A stretch of DNA of 64,000 nucleotides. It comes from Erysipelotrichaceae bacterium (lineage in GTDB: Bacteria > Bacillota_I > Bacilli_A > Erysipelotrichales > Erysipelotrichaceae). The position numbers and the translations under genes are program-made. The notes beneath the pieces are model-generated. The model worked only from the letters and a program-made list of their open reading frames with translations. It made no database searches and was not told the DNA's origin. The stretch lies in the NCBI GenBank assembly GCA_017473265.1, contig JAFULQ010000010.1:36853-100852 (forward strand), given 5' to 3'. Below are positions 36,801-45,695 of the stretch, piece after piece (within the stretch, counting starts at the first letter, position 1; every line of letters begins with the position of its first letter).

Positions 36801-37027
36801 TTATTATATAAATCAGATAATTGTTGTTTCCAAATATCTACTGTACTGTGATTGATAACTTCATCTGTTTTATCAGCAAGCTTTAACGCTTCTTCATAAG
36901 CAGAACGTAATTGCTTAAACTTTTCTGGATCATCCTCCGGATTTGAATGCAATAATTGTGCTCGATAAGCAGATGTAATTTCTTTTTTATCCTTTGTAGG
37001 TTGAATTCCTAATAATGACCAAATCAT
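33875..37027 (-). CDS. J-domain/TPR giant co-chaperone
   Basis: 1050 residues: an N-terminal J-like domain (about 1-55; LLGIQPTKDKKEITSAYRAQL, NPEDDPEKFKQLRSAYEEAL) resembling the DjlB/DjlC kind, then tetratricopeptide repeats to the end, about 20 helical pairs. The canonical HPD loop is altered to N29-P30-E31, in place of H-P-E. Near the C-terminus is a cysteine cluster CDGCNYCYC (993-1001). The gene sits directly before hscC, forming a Hsp70/J partner pair. It probably presents clients held by the TPR array to HscC. The large TPR tail is unlike E. coli DjlB. Confidence 0.85.
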   Translation of the reverse strand: MIWSLLGIQPTKDKKEITSAYRAQLLHSNPEDDPEKFKQLRSAYEEALKLADKTDEVINHSTVDIWKQQLSDLYNNFPCRINAENWITLLNEDVCVALDTRPLIEEILLRFLMEDYFIPQSVWQTLDHVFHWLERKEELYETYPKDFIDFAVINGICYAENLPSELFTPGLNGKDCDAYRKLYYKANQSSLEDMGSILNQMNHLSESHPYGEVLNNLLLVQNGEIEKGIEGYKMLAKKYPENAKIQLEWAQQCFNMNDLITCEACCRHVLLLRSDFAYAKELLANCLAKQGKYEEAKTLIFGLMDLAGGDQRRIYQLHQLIQDYNNNLILKLEKDVENNPSNDKLRINLAWCYLQNERANDALNMAISIQATYEDAYEYHNLLAKIYYSLEDYSNALNHLQETVDWIQNMVSDGSKEVNDRINSLSDKLQMQGSCLIKLNNKEEALLKYEQALEISPENPEILTNMGRILCFVGNMYRAIDVYEKLIRILPNSYHGFYLLAQTYFDVGKDREAFEAVNRALELEGGDLGVYILKMRILLRNNAYEGVRYMLDFLRQNGVADEINVVWCEAELLNFGENKLEEALDLYRKIAQRVETGEVFNDCACLYYRLLCLEAQHLDANKEEDRKLMLEFANKSLSYDENYYASLDYKAWLLKRGGSRKEALDIYHQLEQVERRSMNVEQELAELYYQDLNHDADKALYYYELLIKHEAKPVYLFYAGTCCRILDLFEKGENYFLQLQEMDPEDIDGYNGMSYLYDKMKRYEESLEQINQVIRIANEWKGNQSKYYYHKAMILRRLNRPLEAIAVIDELTEKYGNDDVFKEKFDVYCQFGMWDEANQILDTWKEAKPKDKCLKASYIDYKLFTGRIDEARSSLFELKNKLNKFDAERLSLLLAELDGDEKVQMRILKKKSKNSNDISHQFMNMAQVQWWNGNYDDARKYAQEALIELDEIISNSTRNLALYRSRRALALAILGRIDEAKAELDVVYNLPLCDGCNYCYCKDADIFKANIEEICGNYDKAMELYQDSIKRWSDDLDFISGIRRLFRRGY

Positions 37028-37180
37028 ACAAATATCATCTCCCGTAACAATTTAAATAGTATTTATTATGTATAATTATATCACTAATTAATCTTTAAAA
37101 AGTCAGAAATTAATTCACAACTATTATCTTTATAATATATTATTTAACAATCTATATAACACATCTATCTAATTTTAAAG

Positions 37181-37207
37181 AAAAAACCATGTATAAAAAT
37201 ACATGGT
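37181..37207 (-). terminator. Terminator of the alpha/beta hydrolase gene
   Basis: Minus strand: ACCATGTAT, loop TTTT, ATACATGGT then TTTTTC. Nine-base perfect stem. The rest of the gap 37028-37180 is AT-rich leader of the J/TPR gene, with a TATAAT-like -10 about 50 bases before its start. Confidence 0.88.
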
Positions 37208-37219
37208 AACTATACCTGA

Positions 37220-37969
37220 TTAATTCATTACTCTCGAAATTTCTTCAGCTGTTAAAAATATCTGTTCCATATTGCTAATTGACGGTTTACCATCACCTTC
37301 TTGTTCTCCATACATACCAAAATACGCATGACAACCACCATCAATTATAACTTCAATAAAGTCATTAGGTAGATTGGATTTATTCTCAGCATATTTAGCA
37401 CGATTCATTATAAGATCTTCACTACCATATACCGAAAGAACATCAAGTTCTGTTTTTGATAAATCAGCTGTAGAATATGCTCCAAGCAAAATTAATCCTT
37501 CAAAATCATCAATATGATTTATAAGATAAGAAGCTGCCATAGAACCACCAAGAGAGTGACCACCTATGTACCACTCATCAATTTCAAGATACATTTGTTG
37601 AAATCCATCCGCAGCATTTACATCCAATACCGCAAGATTAAATGGCATCTCAACCAAAATACACAAAATACCTTGCTTAGCACAGGCAGTCATTAACGGT
37701 TGATATGCTGTATATTCAACTTTACCACCAGGATAGAAAATAAAACCTTTTGTTGTTGCATTTACAGGATTAAATACCATAGTGTCATCATCCAAAAGTT
37801 GTATTGAAACATCATTTGCTGATACTACTGTCTGAATAGCATCCATATCCGCTCTATAATAATCACTAACATAGATCGTACAGAAACTTATAATTAATGC
37901 CAATACAAGTAGGAATGATGCTCCAATAACATAGAATTTATGATTTCGTTTATTCTTTAAAAAGTTCAT
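37220..37969 (-). CDS. Membrane-anchored alpha/beta hydrolase
   Basis: 249 residues with an N-terminal anchor helix (FYVIGASFLLVLALIISFCTIYV, an interrupted hydrophobic stretch near 12-34) and an extracytoplasmic alpha/beta hydrolase domain. The nucleophile elbow is GHSLGGS, the oxyanion-region FYPGGKVE near 77, the acid D in SVYGSEDLI and the His in DGGCHAYFG near the C-terminus, so the catalytic triad is complete. Substrate unknown. SD GAGGT stands before the ATG and the gene is monocistronic between terminators. Confidence 0.85.
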   Translation of the reverse strand: MNFLKNKRNHKFYVIGASFLLVLALIISFCTIYVSDYYRADMDAIQTVVSANDVSIQLLDDDTMVFNPVNATTKGFIFYPGGKVEYTAYQPLMTACAKQGILCILVEMPFNLAVLDVNAADGFQQMYLEIDEWYIGGHSLGGSMAASYLINHIDDFEGLILLGAYSTADLSKTELDVLSVYGSEDLIMNRAKYAENKSNLPNDFIEVIIDGGCHAYFGMYGEQEGDGKPSISNMEQIFLTAEEISRVMN

Positions 37970-38030
37970 AGCATAATACCTCGTCTTGAATGTAAATCCA
38001 AGTAGTGTTGATTATAGCACACCATAATAT

Positions 38031-38055
38031 AAAAAGACAGGAGCAGTTGCTCCTG
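38031..38055 (-). terminator. Terminator after spoIVB
   Basis: Minus strand: CAGGAGCA and TGCTCCTG arms with T5 behind; a tight loop. It lies just downstream of the spoIVB stop. Confidence 0.7.
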
Positions 38056-38064
38056 ACAAATTGT

Positions 38065-39060
38065 TTATTCTACCACTTCTAGCATATTCTCTATAAAAAT
38101 CCCATAGCCTCTAGTTGGATCATTCACAAGGACATGGGTCACAGCGCCCACCAGCTTGCCATCCTGAATGATGGGACTGCCACTCATACCTTGTATAATC
38201 CCTCCAGTTAACTCTAACAAACGTTTATCTGTTATCCTAAAGGTTATACCTTTTTCTTTAGAAGGACTGTTAGGATAGATTTCTGTTATTTTTATAGCAA
38301 ACCTTTCTACTGTAGTTCCATATAAAACGGTATAGATATATGCATTACCAATAGAAACTTCTTTTTTACTAGTAATCTGAATAGATTGTTTATCATTCAC
38401 ATTAATGGAATAATTACCATATACACCATAATTATTACTTTTTGTAATTTTCCCTATTTCACCAGAAGAAATATTTGCATGTTTTTCACCAATAGTATTA
38501 CTTCTACTTTTACTAAAAGAAACAATATTAGAATAAAATATTAGACCATTTTGATGTACATAATCCGATTGACTTTTATCTACGATATTATGACCTAAAG
38601 CCGCAAAGGTACGATTACTCGGATTATAATACGTAACTGTACCTACCCCATTTAATTCATCTTTCAAATACAATCCTGTTTTATGCATTTGATTATTATT
38701 TTGATAACTAACTGCTAAATAAATATCCATAACTTTTTGTTTTCTACTGATTGTAATAGGAACTAAAGAGTGTTCATTCTTATAAGATTCTAACTGTTTA
38801 TAGAAATCTTGAATTGAATGAATTCTCTCATCGTTAACAGCAATAATCATATCATCTTGTTTAATTTCAAAAGCATTCGGTTGTAAAGTCTTTCCTTCAT
38901 ATTCAAAAGGAAATCTACCCGTAACTAAAACACCATCATATTTTAATATTATGGCAACACTATCCCCACCAAGAAATACATACTGATTACTAGAATAAAT
39001 AGGTATACTACATAAACTTAATAGTAAACATATATAAACAAAACATTTCATTTTTCTCAT
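38065..39060 (-). CDS. spoIVB: SpoIVB signalling serine protease
   Basis: SpoIVB is secreted from the forespore and triggers activation of pro-sigma-K in Bacillus. The protein of 331 residues has an N-terminal membrane anchor, a PDZ domain (FEIKQDDMIIAVNDERIHSI) and a S55 protease domain: catalytic H in ALGHNI, D in RITDKRLLE, S in QGMSGSPI, with VTHVLVNDPTRGYGIFIENML at the end. The start ATG 39060 is preferred over ATG 39075 because the SD GGAAGGTG lies between them. The recN-spoIVB order is as in Bacillus, but spo0A is not the next gene; it lies 15 kb away. Confidence 0.93.
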   Translation of the reverse strand: MRKMKCFVYICLLLSLCSIPIYSSNQYVFLGGDSVAIILKYDGVLVTGRFPFEYEGKTLQPNAFEIKQDDMIIAVNDERIHSIQDFYKQLESYKNEHSLVPITISRKQKVMDIYLAVSYQNNNQMHKTGLYLKDELNGVGTVTYYNPSNRTFAALGHNIVDKSQSDYVHQNGLIFYSNIVSFSKSRSNTIGEKHANISSGEIGKITKSNNYGVYGNYSINVNDKQSIQITSKKEVSIGNAYIYTVLYGTTVERFAIKITEIYPNSPSKEKGITFRITDKRLLELTGGIIQGMSGSPIIQDGKLVGAVTHVLVNDPTRGYGIFIENMLEVVE

Positions 39061-39125
39061 AGTAACACCTTCCATAACTAGTATGAAACATGTCTATCTA
39101 ACACATACATTGTCATATTTTGCCA

Positions 39126-39150
39126 CAAAAAAAGTGATCATACGATCACT
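39126..39150 (-). terminator. Terminator of recN
   Basis: Minus strand: AGTGATC, loop GTAT, GATCACT then seven T. It overlaps the recN stop codon. Confidence 0.87.
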
Positions 39151-40783
39151 GATTTCTTTGTAATAATTCTTTCGCTGCTTGAATAGAAGCATCTGTTAAT
39201 GAACCACTAGCTATTAATGCTAATTGTTGAATACGACTTTCTTCATCCAATAAGCGAATCGAACTTGTTGTAGATTCTTCCGTTTGTTTCTTACTTACAG
39301 AATATTGTTGATTTGCACATGCTGCAACTTGTGCTAAATGCGTAACCGCAAACACTTGAGAATTCTTAGAAATCTCTAACATTTTTTGACCAATGCTTGT
39401 TGCAACAGCGCCACTAACACCAGAATCAATTTCATCAAAGATAACAAGTTCAACACCTTGTAACGATGTAAAGATTGTCTTTAATCCTAACATTAAACGA
39501 GATAATTCCCCACCACTAGCTACTTTATGTAATGGTTGTAAAGGTTCACCTGGATTCATAGAGATTAAGAAACATACATCATCCATACCATGTTTATTAG
39601 GATTACATTCATTCATTTGTACTGCAAAATTGGCATATGGCAACATCAAATCACGTAATTGCATTGTTATTTGTTGTTGCAATTCATTTGATTTTTGCAC
39701 ACGTATCGCATGCATCTTATTGGCAAGTTGTAGATATTTTGTAAATGCTACATCTACTTCTTTTTTCTTTTTCTCTAGTACTTCTTCGCGATGTACCATT
39801 TGATCCATTTCCTCTTGCATATTCGCAAGATTCTCTAAAATATCTTCAATAGAATGTCCATATTTTCTCTTTAATTTATTAATTTGGAAAATACGTTCAT
39901 TCCATCTATTCAATTCTCTTTCATCAATATTTAATTGATCTAAATAATCTTGTAATTGTTCTTGCAAGTCACTTAATGTGTAATAACAAGAATCCATATC
40001 ATCATGAATCTTACTAATTTGTTCTATATCTTGCAAAGAACGTAATTGATGTGTCGCATCATATAACTGCGTTAAAATACCATGATCATGATCAAATAAT
40101 GAAATAGCTGTTTGTACTTTATTTAAGATTTTCTCTGCATTAGACGCAATTTTAATCTTTTCTTCTAATTCTTTATCTTCATTAACAACCAGATTTGCTT
40201 GTTCAATTTCTTGAATTTGAAATTGCAAGAATTCTTGATGTTGCTCAGAATACTTTGTTTCTTGTAAGGTATCATATTCTTTTTGTAATTTAGCATATTC
40301 TTTATATTGTGAAGCAAGTTCATTTTTCAATTCTATTTCATTACAGAAAGAATCTAATAACGATAAATGAAACTTTTGATTCAATAGATATTGATGATCA
40401 TGTTGTGAATGAATATCAACTACAGAACCAATAATATCCTTTAACATACTAGCTGTTACTGTACGATGATTGATACGACAAATGGATTTGCCATTTACAT
40501 CAAATTCTCTAGTAACAATGCATTCCTCATCTTCAAATCCAGCATCTTCTAATTTAACTCTCATCGTATCAGTAATAGTAAATACACCTTCAATAACTGC
40601 TTTATCACTACCAGTACGAATCATATTACTATTTACACGGTCACCACACAACAAACCAATCGCATCCATAGCAATTGACTTACCAGCACCAGTTTCCCCT
40701 GTAAACGCACTAAAACCACGTTCAAAATCCAAATGCAAACTATCAATTAAGATAAAATTTTTAATATACAAACTTTGAATCAT
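39146..40783 (-). CDS. recN: DNA repair protein RecN
   Basis: RecN is an SMC-like ATPase recruited to double-strand breaks. The 545-residue protein has Walker A GETGAGKS near 29-36, a central coiled coil, the ABC signature SGGELSRLMLGLK and Walker B VIFDEIDSGVSG, followed by the HLAQVAA His switch. Length and order are normal. It follows tlyA with a gap of 10 bases in the xseA-recN chain; the ArgR gene that usually lies between tlyA and recN is absent here. Confidence 0.95.
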   Translation of the reverse strand: MIQSLYIKNFILIDSLHLDFERGFSAFTGETGAGKSIAMDAIGLLCGDRVNSNMIRTGSDKAVIEGVFTITDTMRVKLEDAGFEDEECIVTREFDVNGKSICRINHRTVTASMLKDIIGSVVDIHSQHDHQYLLNQKFHLSLLDSFCNEIELKNELASQYKEYAKLQKEYDTLQETKYSEQHQEFLQFQIQEIEQANLVVNEDKELEEKIKIASNAEKILNKVQTAISLFDHDHGILTQLYDATHQLRSLQDIEQISKIHDDMDSCYYTLSDLQEQLQDYLDQLNIDERELNRWNERIFQINKLKRKYGHSIEDILENLANMQEEMDQMVHREEVLEKKKKEVDVAFTKYLQLANKMHAIRVQKSNELQQQITMQLRDLMLPYANFAVQMNECNPNKHGMDDVCFLISMNPGEPLQPLHKVASGGELSRLMLGLKTIFTSLQGVELVIFDEIDSGVSGAVATSIGQKMLEISKNSQVFAVTHLAQVAACANQQYSVSKKQTEESTTSSIRLLDEESRIQQLALIASGSLTDASIQAAKELLQRNQ

Positions 40784-40793
40784 AGTCTCACCT

Positions 40794-41555
40794 CTACTTC
40801 ACTAATGACTTAATATCAAAATCCTTAGATTTACCATCTTTTACTAAATGTACCAAAAACTCTTGATTACCCTCTTTACCTTTAACAGTGCTTAACACTA
40901 ATTGTTGAGGCATTAAATGATATAACTTTGCTGTATCTAAACACATTTGCACAGCTTTAACTACTTCATTTTTATTGGTAACAATACCATGTTTAGATAA
41001 ATGTTGTTTACCAACCTCAAATTGCGGTTTAATCAAAATAATTGCTTCTTTATTTACATCTAATACCTTAGAAATACTTTCCATTAATTTTGTACAAGAA
41101 ATAAACGATACATCCATTACTACTAAATCAATATCTTTATCAAAATCATCACGTTCTAAATAGCGACAATTCACTTCTTCACGACAATCCACACATGGAT
41201 GATTACGCAACTTATCAACCAATTGATCTTTACCAACATCTAATGCATAAACAAATGTAGCACCATTTTGTAATAAACAATCCGTAAATCCACCAGTAGA
41301 AGCACCTATATCTAAACAAACCTTATCTTTAGGATCTACATGAAATTGTTTTAAAGCGCCAGCCAATTTTTCGCCAGAACGAGAAACATAACGAGAAACT
41401 TGTAATACTTCAATAGTATCTGTTTCAGATACATCAAAAGCAGGTTTCTTAACCTGTTTTTGATTAACATATACAATACCATCTTTAATTGCTTCCTGCG
41501 CTTGATTACGCGTAGAAAACTTCTCTAATGTTACTAAATATTGATCTAATCTCAT
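40794..41555 (-). CDS. tlyA: TlyA-family rRNA methyltransferase
   Basis: 253 residues: an N-terminal S4 RNA-binding domain (about 1-60; RLDQYLVTLEKFSTRNQAQ), linker RSGEKLAGALKQF and a Rossmann methyltransferase domain with motif I CLDIGASTGGFTDCLLQ (about 79-95), DVGKDQL, and the K-D-K-E-like catalytic elements. Members (TlyA, YqxC) 2'-O-methylate ribosomal RNA, and the family is related to FtsJ. Start overlaps the dxs stop by one base. Target site cannot be told. Confidence 0.9.
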   Translation of the reverse strand: MRLDQYLVTLEKFSTRNQAQEAIKDGIVYVNQKQVKKPAFDVSETDTIEVLQVSRYVSRSGEKLAGALKQFHVDPKDKVCLDIGASTGGFTDCLLQNGATFVYALDVGKDQLVDKLRNHPCVDCREEVNCRYLERDDFDKDIDLVVMDVSFISCTKLMESISKVLDVNKEAIILIKPQFEVGKQHLSKHGIVTNKNEVVKAVQMCLDTAKLYHLMPQQLVLSTVKGKEGNQEFLVHLVKDGKSKDFDIKSLVK

Positions 41556-43405
41556 TACAATTCCTTTTCTATCGTCTCTAATACAGTAGTGATATCAATA
41601 CCCTCTTGTTTACGCAATTCAGGAATCGAACCATGCTCAACAAAATGATCACCAATACCAAATACTTTAATTGGTTTACAAATTTGATGTTCATTATAGA
41701 AAGATAAAATCATTGAACTCAAACCACCAATTTTAACATCCGTTTCATAAATATATAATCTATCATACTCATTAGCCAATTTTAATAAACACTCACTATC
41801 TAAAGGCTTAATAAAACGAGCATTTACTACATCAATTGGTAAATTATTATCTTTAATCTTACTATACACACGATCCACATCTTGACCATATGTAATAATT
41901 GCACACTTATTATGATTACCCAACACTTCCCATTTACCAATAGGAACTAATTCACCATTTTCAGTACAATCATCAATAATACCTCTAGGATAACGAATCG
42001 CAAACGGTTGCATCGTACAACTTGCAGTATATAACAAATCTTTGGCCTCCTTCGCATCCTTTGGTTGAGAAATAATCAAATTAGGAATTCCAGCTAAAAA
42101 GGAAATATCATAAATACCTTGATGTGTAGAGCCATCTTCACCAACAATACCCGCACGATCAATACCAATAATAACCGGTAAATTCATACGACAAACATCA
42201 TGTTGAATTTGGTCAAAACAACGTTGTAAGAAACTTGAATACACTGAAATAAATGGATGATAGCCTTCCTTAGCCAAACCAGCCGCAAAAGTCATTGCAT
42301 GTTGTTCCGCAATACCACAATCAAACGTACGATTTGGATACAATTTATTAAATTTCTCCAACTTACTACCCTGTAACATTGCAGGCGTAATTGCACAAAT
42401 CTTATCATTTTCACTAGCTAAATGAATCAATTCATCTGACATAATTTCAGACCAACTCTTCATACCTTCCGGAGTCTTAGCTATAAATTTACCAGTTTTC
42501 ACATCAAACTTGCCAACACCATGCCATACACCTTTTTTATCATTTTGTGCAGGTTCATAGCCCAATCCTTTTTTCGTAATCACATGTACAACAATAGAAC
42601 CATGATGTTGTTTCGCCATTTGTAAGGCAGGAATCAAATCATTATAACTATGACCATTAATAGGACCAATATAATCCAAGCCATATTCAGAGAAAATCGT
42701 ATCTTGAATAATTCCCTTCTTAATAGAATCTCTAACAGAAATCATACCTTTTAATAATAATTTCCCCGTAGGATTACTATTTAAAGCATCCTTAACATCA
42801 TCTTTTAAGTTCAAATACTTTTCACTAGAACGAAGTCTAGAAAAAGCATGCGTCATACCACCTACATTTTTAGAAATAGACATATCATTATCATTAAAAA
42901 TGATAATTACTTTATGTTTCATATCACCAATGTTATTCAAAGCTTCCATAGCCATTCCACCAGTTAAAGAACCATCACCAATAACAGCCACAACACTATA
43001 GTCATCATTATTTAAATCTCTAGCAGTAGCCATCCCTAATGCGGCTGACAAAGAAGTAGATGAATGCCCAGCTTCCCATGGATCATGTTCACTTTCACGA
43101 CACTTTTGAAAACCAGATAAACCATTAAACTGACGTAATGAACTAAATTGATTTGCTCTACCAGTTAATAATTTATGAACATAACTTTGATGTCCTACAT
43201 CAAAAATGAATTTATCTTTAGGTGAATCAAAGACTTTATGCAAAGCAACCGTCAATTCAACTACACCTAAATTACTTGATAAATGTCCACCTGTTTTTGA
43301 TACAGAACGAATTAAAAATTCACGAATATCATTCGATAAATTCATTAATTCTTTATTTGATAACTTCTTTAAAAATTCAGGATTTTTAATATCCTTAATA
43401 AGCAT
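41555..43405 (-). CDS. dxs: 1-deoxy-D-xylulose-5-phosphate synthase
   Basis: Dxs makes DXP from pyruvate and glyceraldehyde 3-phosphate with thiamine diphosphate. The 616-residue protein has GHQSYVHKLLTGR near 71-83, the ThDP motif GDGSLTGGMAMEALNN and FNDNDMSIS, and the transketolase-like middle domain DRAGIVGEDGSTHQGIYDISFL. It supplies the substrate of Dxr, encoded 40 kb away on the other strand. Between ispA and tlyA, as in Bacillus. Confidence 0.97.
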   Translation of the reverse strand: MLIKDIKNPEFLKKLSNKELMNLSNDIREFLIRSVSKTGGHLSSNLGVVELTVALHKVFDSPKDKFIFDVGHQSYVHKLLTGRANQFSSLRQFNGLSGFQKCRESEHDPWEAGHSSTSLSAALGMATARDLNNDDYSVVAVIGDGSLTGGMAMEALNNIGDMKHKVIIIFNDNDMSISKNVGGMTHAFSRLRSSEKYLNLKDDVKDALNSNPTGKLLLKGMISVRDSIKKGIIQDTIFSEYGLDYIGPINGHSYNDLIPALQMAKQHHGSIVVHVITKKGLGYEPAQNDKKGVWHGVGKFDVKTGKFIAKTPEGMKSWSEIMSDELIHLASENDKICAITPAMLQGSKLEKFNKLYPNRTFDCGIAEQHAMTFAAGLAKEGYHPFISVYSSFLQRCFDQIQHDVCRMNLPVIIGIDRAGIVGEDGSTHQGIYDISFLAGIPNLIISQPKDAKEAKDLLYTASCTMQPFAIRYPRGIIDDCTENGELVPIGKWEVLGNHNKCAIITYGQDVDRVYSKIKDNNLPIDVVNARFIKPLDSECLLKLANEYDRLYIYETDVKIGGLSSMILSFYNEHQICKPIKVFGIGDHFVEHGSIPELRKQEGIDITTVLETIEKEL

Positions 43406-43414
43406 AAATTCACC

Positions 43415-44242
43415 TTATTTCTCTCTTTTAATAATTATATCAATCATTTCTAATAAAGGTTGTACATTCATAGGTAAAGAATGAACTCTATCTAATACCA
43501 TATTAAATGTAGTTTCCAATAATTCTTGTGCTTTCTTTAACCCTAAAACAGAAACATAAGTTGTCTTTCCATTTTCAAAATCACTACAAGATTTCCCCAT
43601 TTCCTCGTTAGATTTTGTTACATCAAAAATATCATCTTGGATTTGAAAAGCTAATCCAAGTAATGTACCCACTTCAAATAATACAGGAACATCTTCCAAA
43701 CGATTCGCTAAAATAGCAGCAGTTGTCATAGGAACTGCTAATAATTGTCCTGTCTTATTATTATGAATTTGTTTTAATTGTTCAATCGTTACATCTTTAG
43801 CATGTTCTAATGTAATATCCAATTCTTGCCCTAGAATCATTCCTTCATCTCCACTAGCTTTTGCTAAAGTAGAAACCAACAATCCCATATGCTTACAATT
43901 CGCTTTAGTAATTGTTTCAAATGCTCTAGTCAATAAACCATCACCAGCTAAAATAGCCGTTGCTTCATCAAACATTTTATGACAAGTTAATTTACCACGT
44001 CTAAAATCATCATTATCCATACTAGGCAAATCATCATGAATTAATGAATACGTATGAATCATTTCAATTGCAGCCGCAATTGGATATCCTTCTTCCTTAG
44101 ATATACCATATCCTTCTAATACCGCAAAATGAATATTAGGACGAACACGTTTACCACCAGCTAATAAAGAATATAACTCTGCTTCTTGTACTCTAGATAA
44201 TTTTTCAGGATACACATAACGTAAATACTCTTCAAAATGCAT
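43415..44242 (-). CDS. ispA: Polyprenyl (farnesyl) diphosphate synthase
   Basis: A short-chain E-type prenyl transferase of 275 residues. The first Asp-rich motif is DDLPSMD near 79-85, with the upstream GGKRVRP substrate motif, and the second motif is FQIQDDIFDVT near 201-211. The family converts IPP and DMAPP into farnesyl or geranyl diphosphate. It sits in xseA-xseB-ispA-dxs-tlyA order; its ATG follows xseB by 2 bases. Confidence 0.94.
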   Translation of the reverse strand: MHFEEYLRYVYPEKLSRVQEAELYSLLAGGKRVRPNIHFAVLEGYGISKEEGYPIAAAIEMIHTYSLIHDDLPSMDNDDFRRGKLTCHKMFDEATAILAGDGLLTRAFETITKANCKHMGLLVSTLAKASGDEGMILGQELDITLEHAKDVTIEQLKQIHNNKTGQLLAVPMTTAAILANRLEDVPVLFEVGTLLGLAFQIQDDIFDVTKSNEEMGKSCSDFENGKTTYVSVLGLKKAQELLETTFNMVLDRVHSLPMNVQPLLEMIDIIIKREK

Positions 44243-44244
44243 AA

Positions 44245-44451
44245 CTACTCTCCCTTTTGATGTTTTTGTAATACATCTTGTAATTTTTGATCAAATGCTT
44301 TCAATTGTGAATCACAATGAGCAACTAATTCCAAACCTTCTTCAAAAATTTGAATAGACTCTTCTAGTGTCGCATCACCTTTTTCCAAAAGATGAACAAT
44401 CACATCCAAACGCTTCATAGCTTCTTCAAAAGTATGTTCCTTTTTCATAGT
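44245..44451 (-). CDS. xseB: Exonuclease VII small subunit
   Basis: A 68-residue coiled-coil subunit of exonuclease VII: TFEEAMKRLDVIVHLLEKGDATLEESI is the conserved XseB sequence. It starts at ATG 44451, which has SD AAGGAGT, overlapping the end of xseA by 7 bases; a longer frame to 44511 lies inside xseA and is not used. XseB activates and assembles with XseA. Confidence 0.93.
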   Translation of the reverse strand, partial: TMKKEHTFEEAMKRLDVIVHLLEKGDATLEESIQIFEEGLELVAHCDSQLKAFDQKLQDVLQKHQKGE

Positions 44452-45695
44452 GACTCCTTCCTTGTTACAACCGATTGAATATATCCATCTTGCAATCTTG
44501 TTGTAATACAATCATCAATATTCACTTCATTAATTGAAGTAATTTCTGATTCTTTTAATACAATCGCATATCCACGCTTTAAAACTTGTAATGGACTATA
44601 TGCATCCAACAAATGAATATAGTTTTGTATCTCTTTACTATAATTTTCTTTACATTTATTAATATTTGATACTAATTTATCATTTTGAATATCTAACAAA
44701 TGCTTATGTTGTAATGTAACAACCTGCATTTGTTGAATTAACTGTTGTTTATATTTTTGAATTACTTGATTATATTGTTGCATATCAGATGCATATTGTT
44801 GTAATTTTTGACTATAAAAGTCAAGTTGTAAAGTTGGAACTTGTAACAATTGTAAACGTAATAAACGTTTTTTATAGTTATCAATCTCAACAATTACTTT
44901 TTGATAATCTGGACTCACCATTTCAGCAGCACCAGTAGGCGTCGGTGCTCTACGATCTGCCACAAAATCAACAATCGTTGTATCAATTTCATGACCAACT
45001 CCAGTCACAATCGGAGTTTTACAATCATAAACACTTCTAGCTACTATCTCTTCATTAAAGGCCCATAAATCTTCAATAGAACCTCCACCTCTTGCTAAAA
45101 GTAATACATCACAAAAACTACTATCCGCATCTTCAATCGCTTTTACAATCTCATATTTTGCTTGTTCACCTTGTACTAAACAAGGAAATACCAAAACTTC
45201 CGCAATCGGCCATCTTCTTGCTAAAGTCGTTTTAATATCTTGTAAAGCTGCAGTATTGGCTCCAGTAATAACACCTATTTTCATAGGATATGTAGGTAAT
45301 GGTTTCTTATGTTCTTCCAAAAACAAACCTTCATTTGCTAATTTCTTCTTTAATTGTTCAAATTGATAATATAAATCACCAATACCATCTTCAGTAATCT
45401 TATTTACATAAATTTGATATTGACCACTTGTTTCAAATACAGAAAGACTACCTTTAATTAATACTTTCATTCCATTTGTAGGAATTAAAAGATTATTTCT
45501 TGCATAAGACGCAAACATGACACAAGAAATCCGCGAACGCTCATCCTTCAATGTAAAGTACCAATGTCCGCTACTGTGTCGATTAAAATTAGATATTTCT
45601 CCCTGAATGATAATCCCCTGCAAAAAAGCATCTGCATCAATCTTTTGCTTCATGTAAGCATTTAATGCAGATACTGACCACACGGGTTTACTCAT
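44445..45695 (-). CDS. xseA: Exonuclease VII large subunit
   Basis: 416 residues: N-terminal OB fold (ISNFNRHSSGHWYFTLKDE), catalytic domain with the conserved LARGGGSIEDLWAFNEE and VGHEIDTTIVDFVADRRAPTPTGAAE motifs, then a long coiled coil and a C-terminal SPLQVLKRGYAIV segment. Exonuclease VII degrades single-stranded DNA processively in mismatch repair and related processes. Start overlaps the end of nusB. FolD, which usually lies between nusB and xseA in Bacillus, is absent. Confidence 0.95.
   Translation of the reverse strand: MSKPVWSVSALNAYMKQKIDADAFLQGIIIQGEISNFNRHSSGHWYFTLKDERSRISCVMFASYARNNLLIPTNGMKVLIKGSLSVFETSGQYQIYVNKITEDGIGDLYYQFEQLKKKLANEGLFLEEHKKPLPTYPMKIGVITGANTAALQDIKTTLARRWPIAEVLVFPCLVQGEQAKYEIVKAIEDADSSFCDVLLLARGGGSIEDLWAFNEEIVARSVYDCKTPIVTGVGHEIDTTIVDFVADRRAPTPTGAAEMVSPDYQKVIVEIDNYKKRLLRLQLLQVPTLQLDFYSQKLQQYASDMQQYNQVIQKYKQQLIQQMQVVTLQHKHLLDIQNDKLVSNINKCKENYSKEIQNYIHLLDAYSPLQVLKRGYAIVLKESEITSINEVNIDDCITTRLQDGYIQSVVTRKESL

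Noticed and set aside
39393..39803. 136-codon frame on the plus strand inside recN
   Set aside because: Shadow frame opposite a clear recN coding sequence; its content is rich in Ser, Cys and Phe with no recognisable domain.
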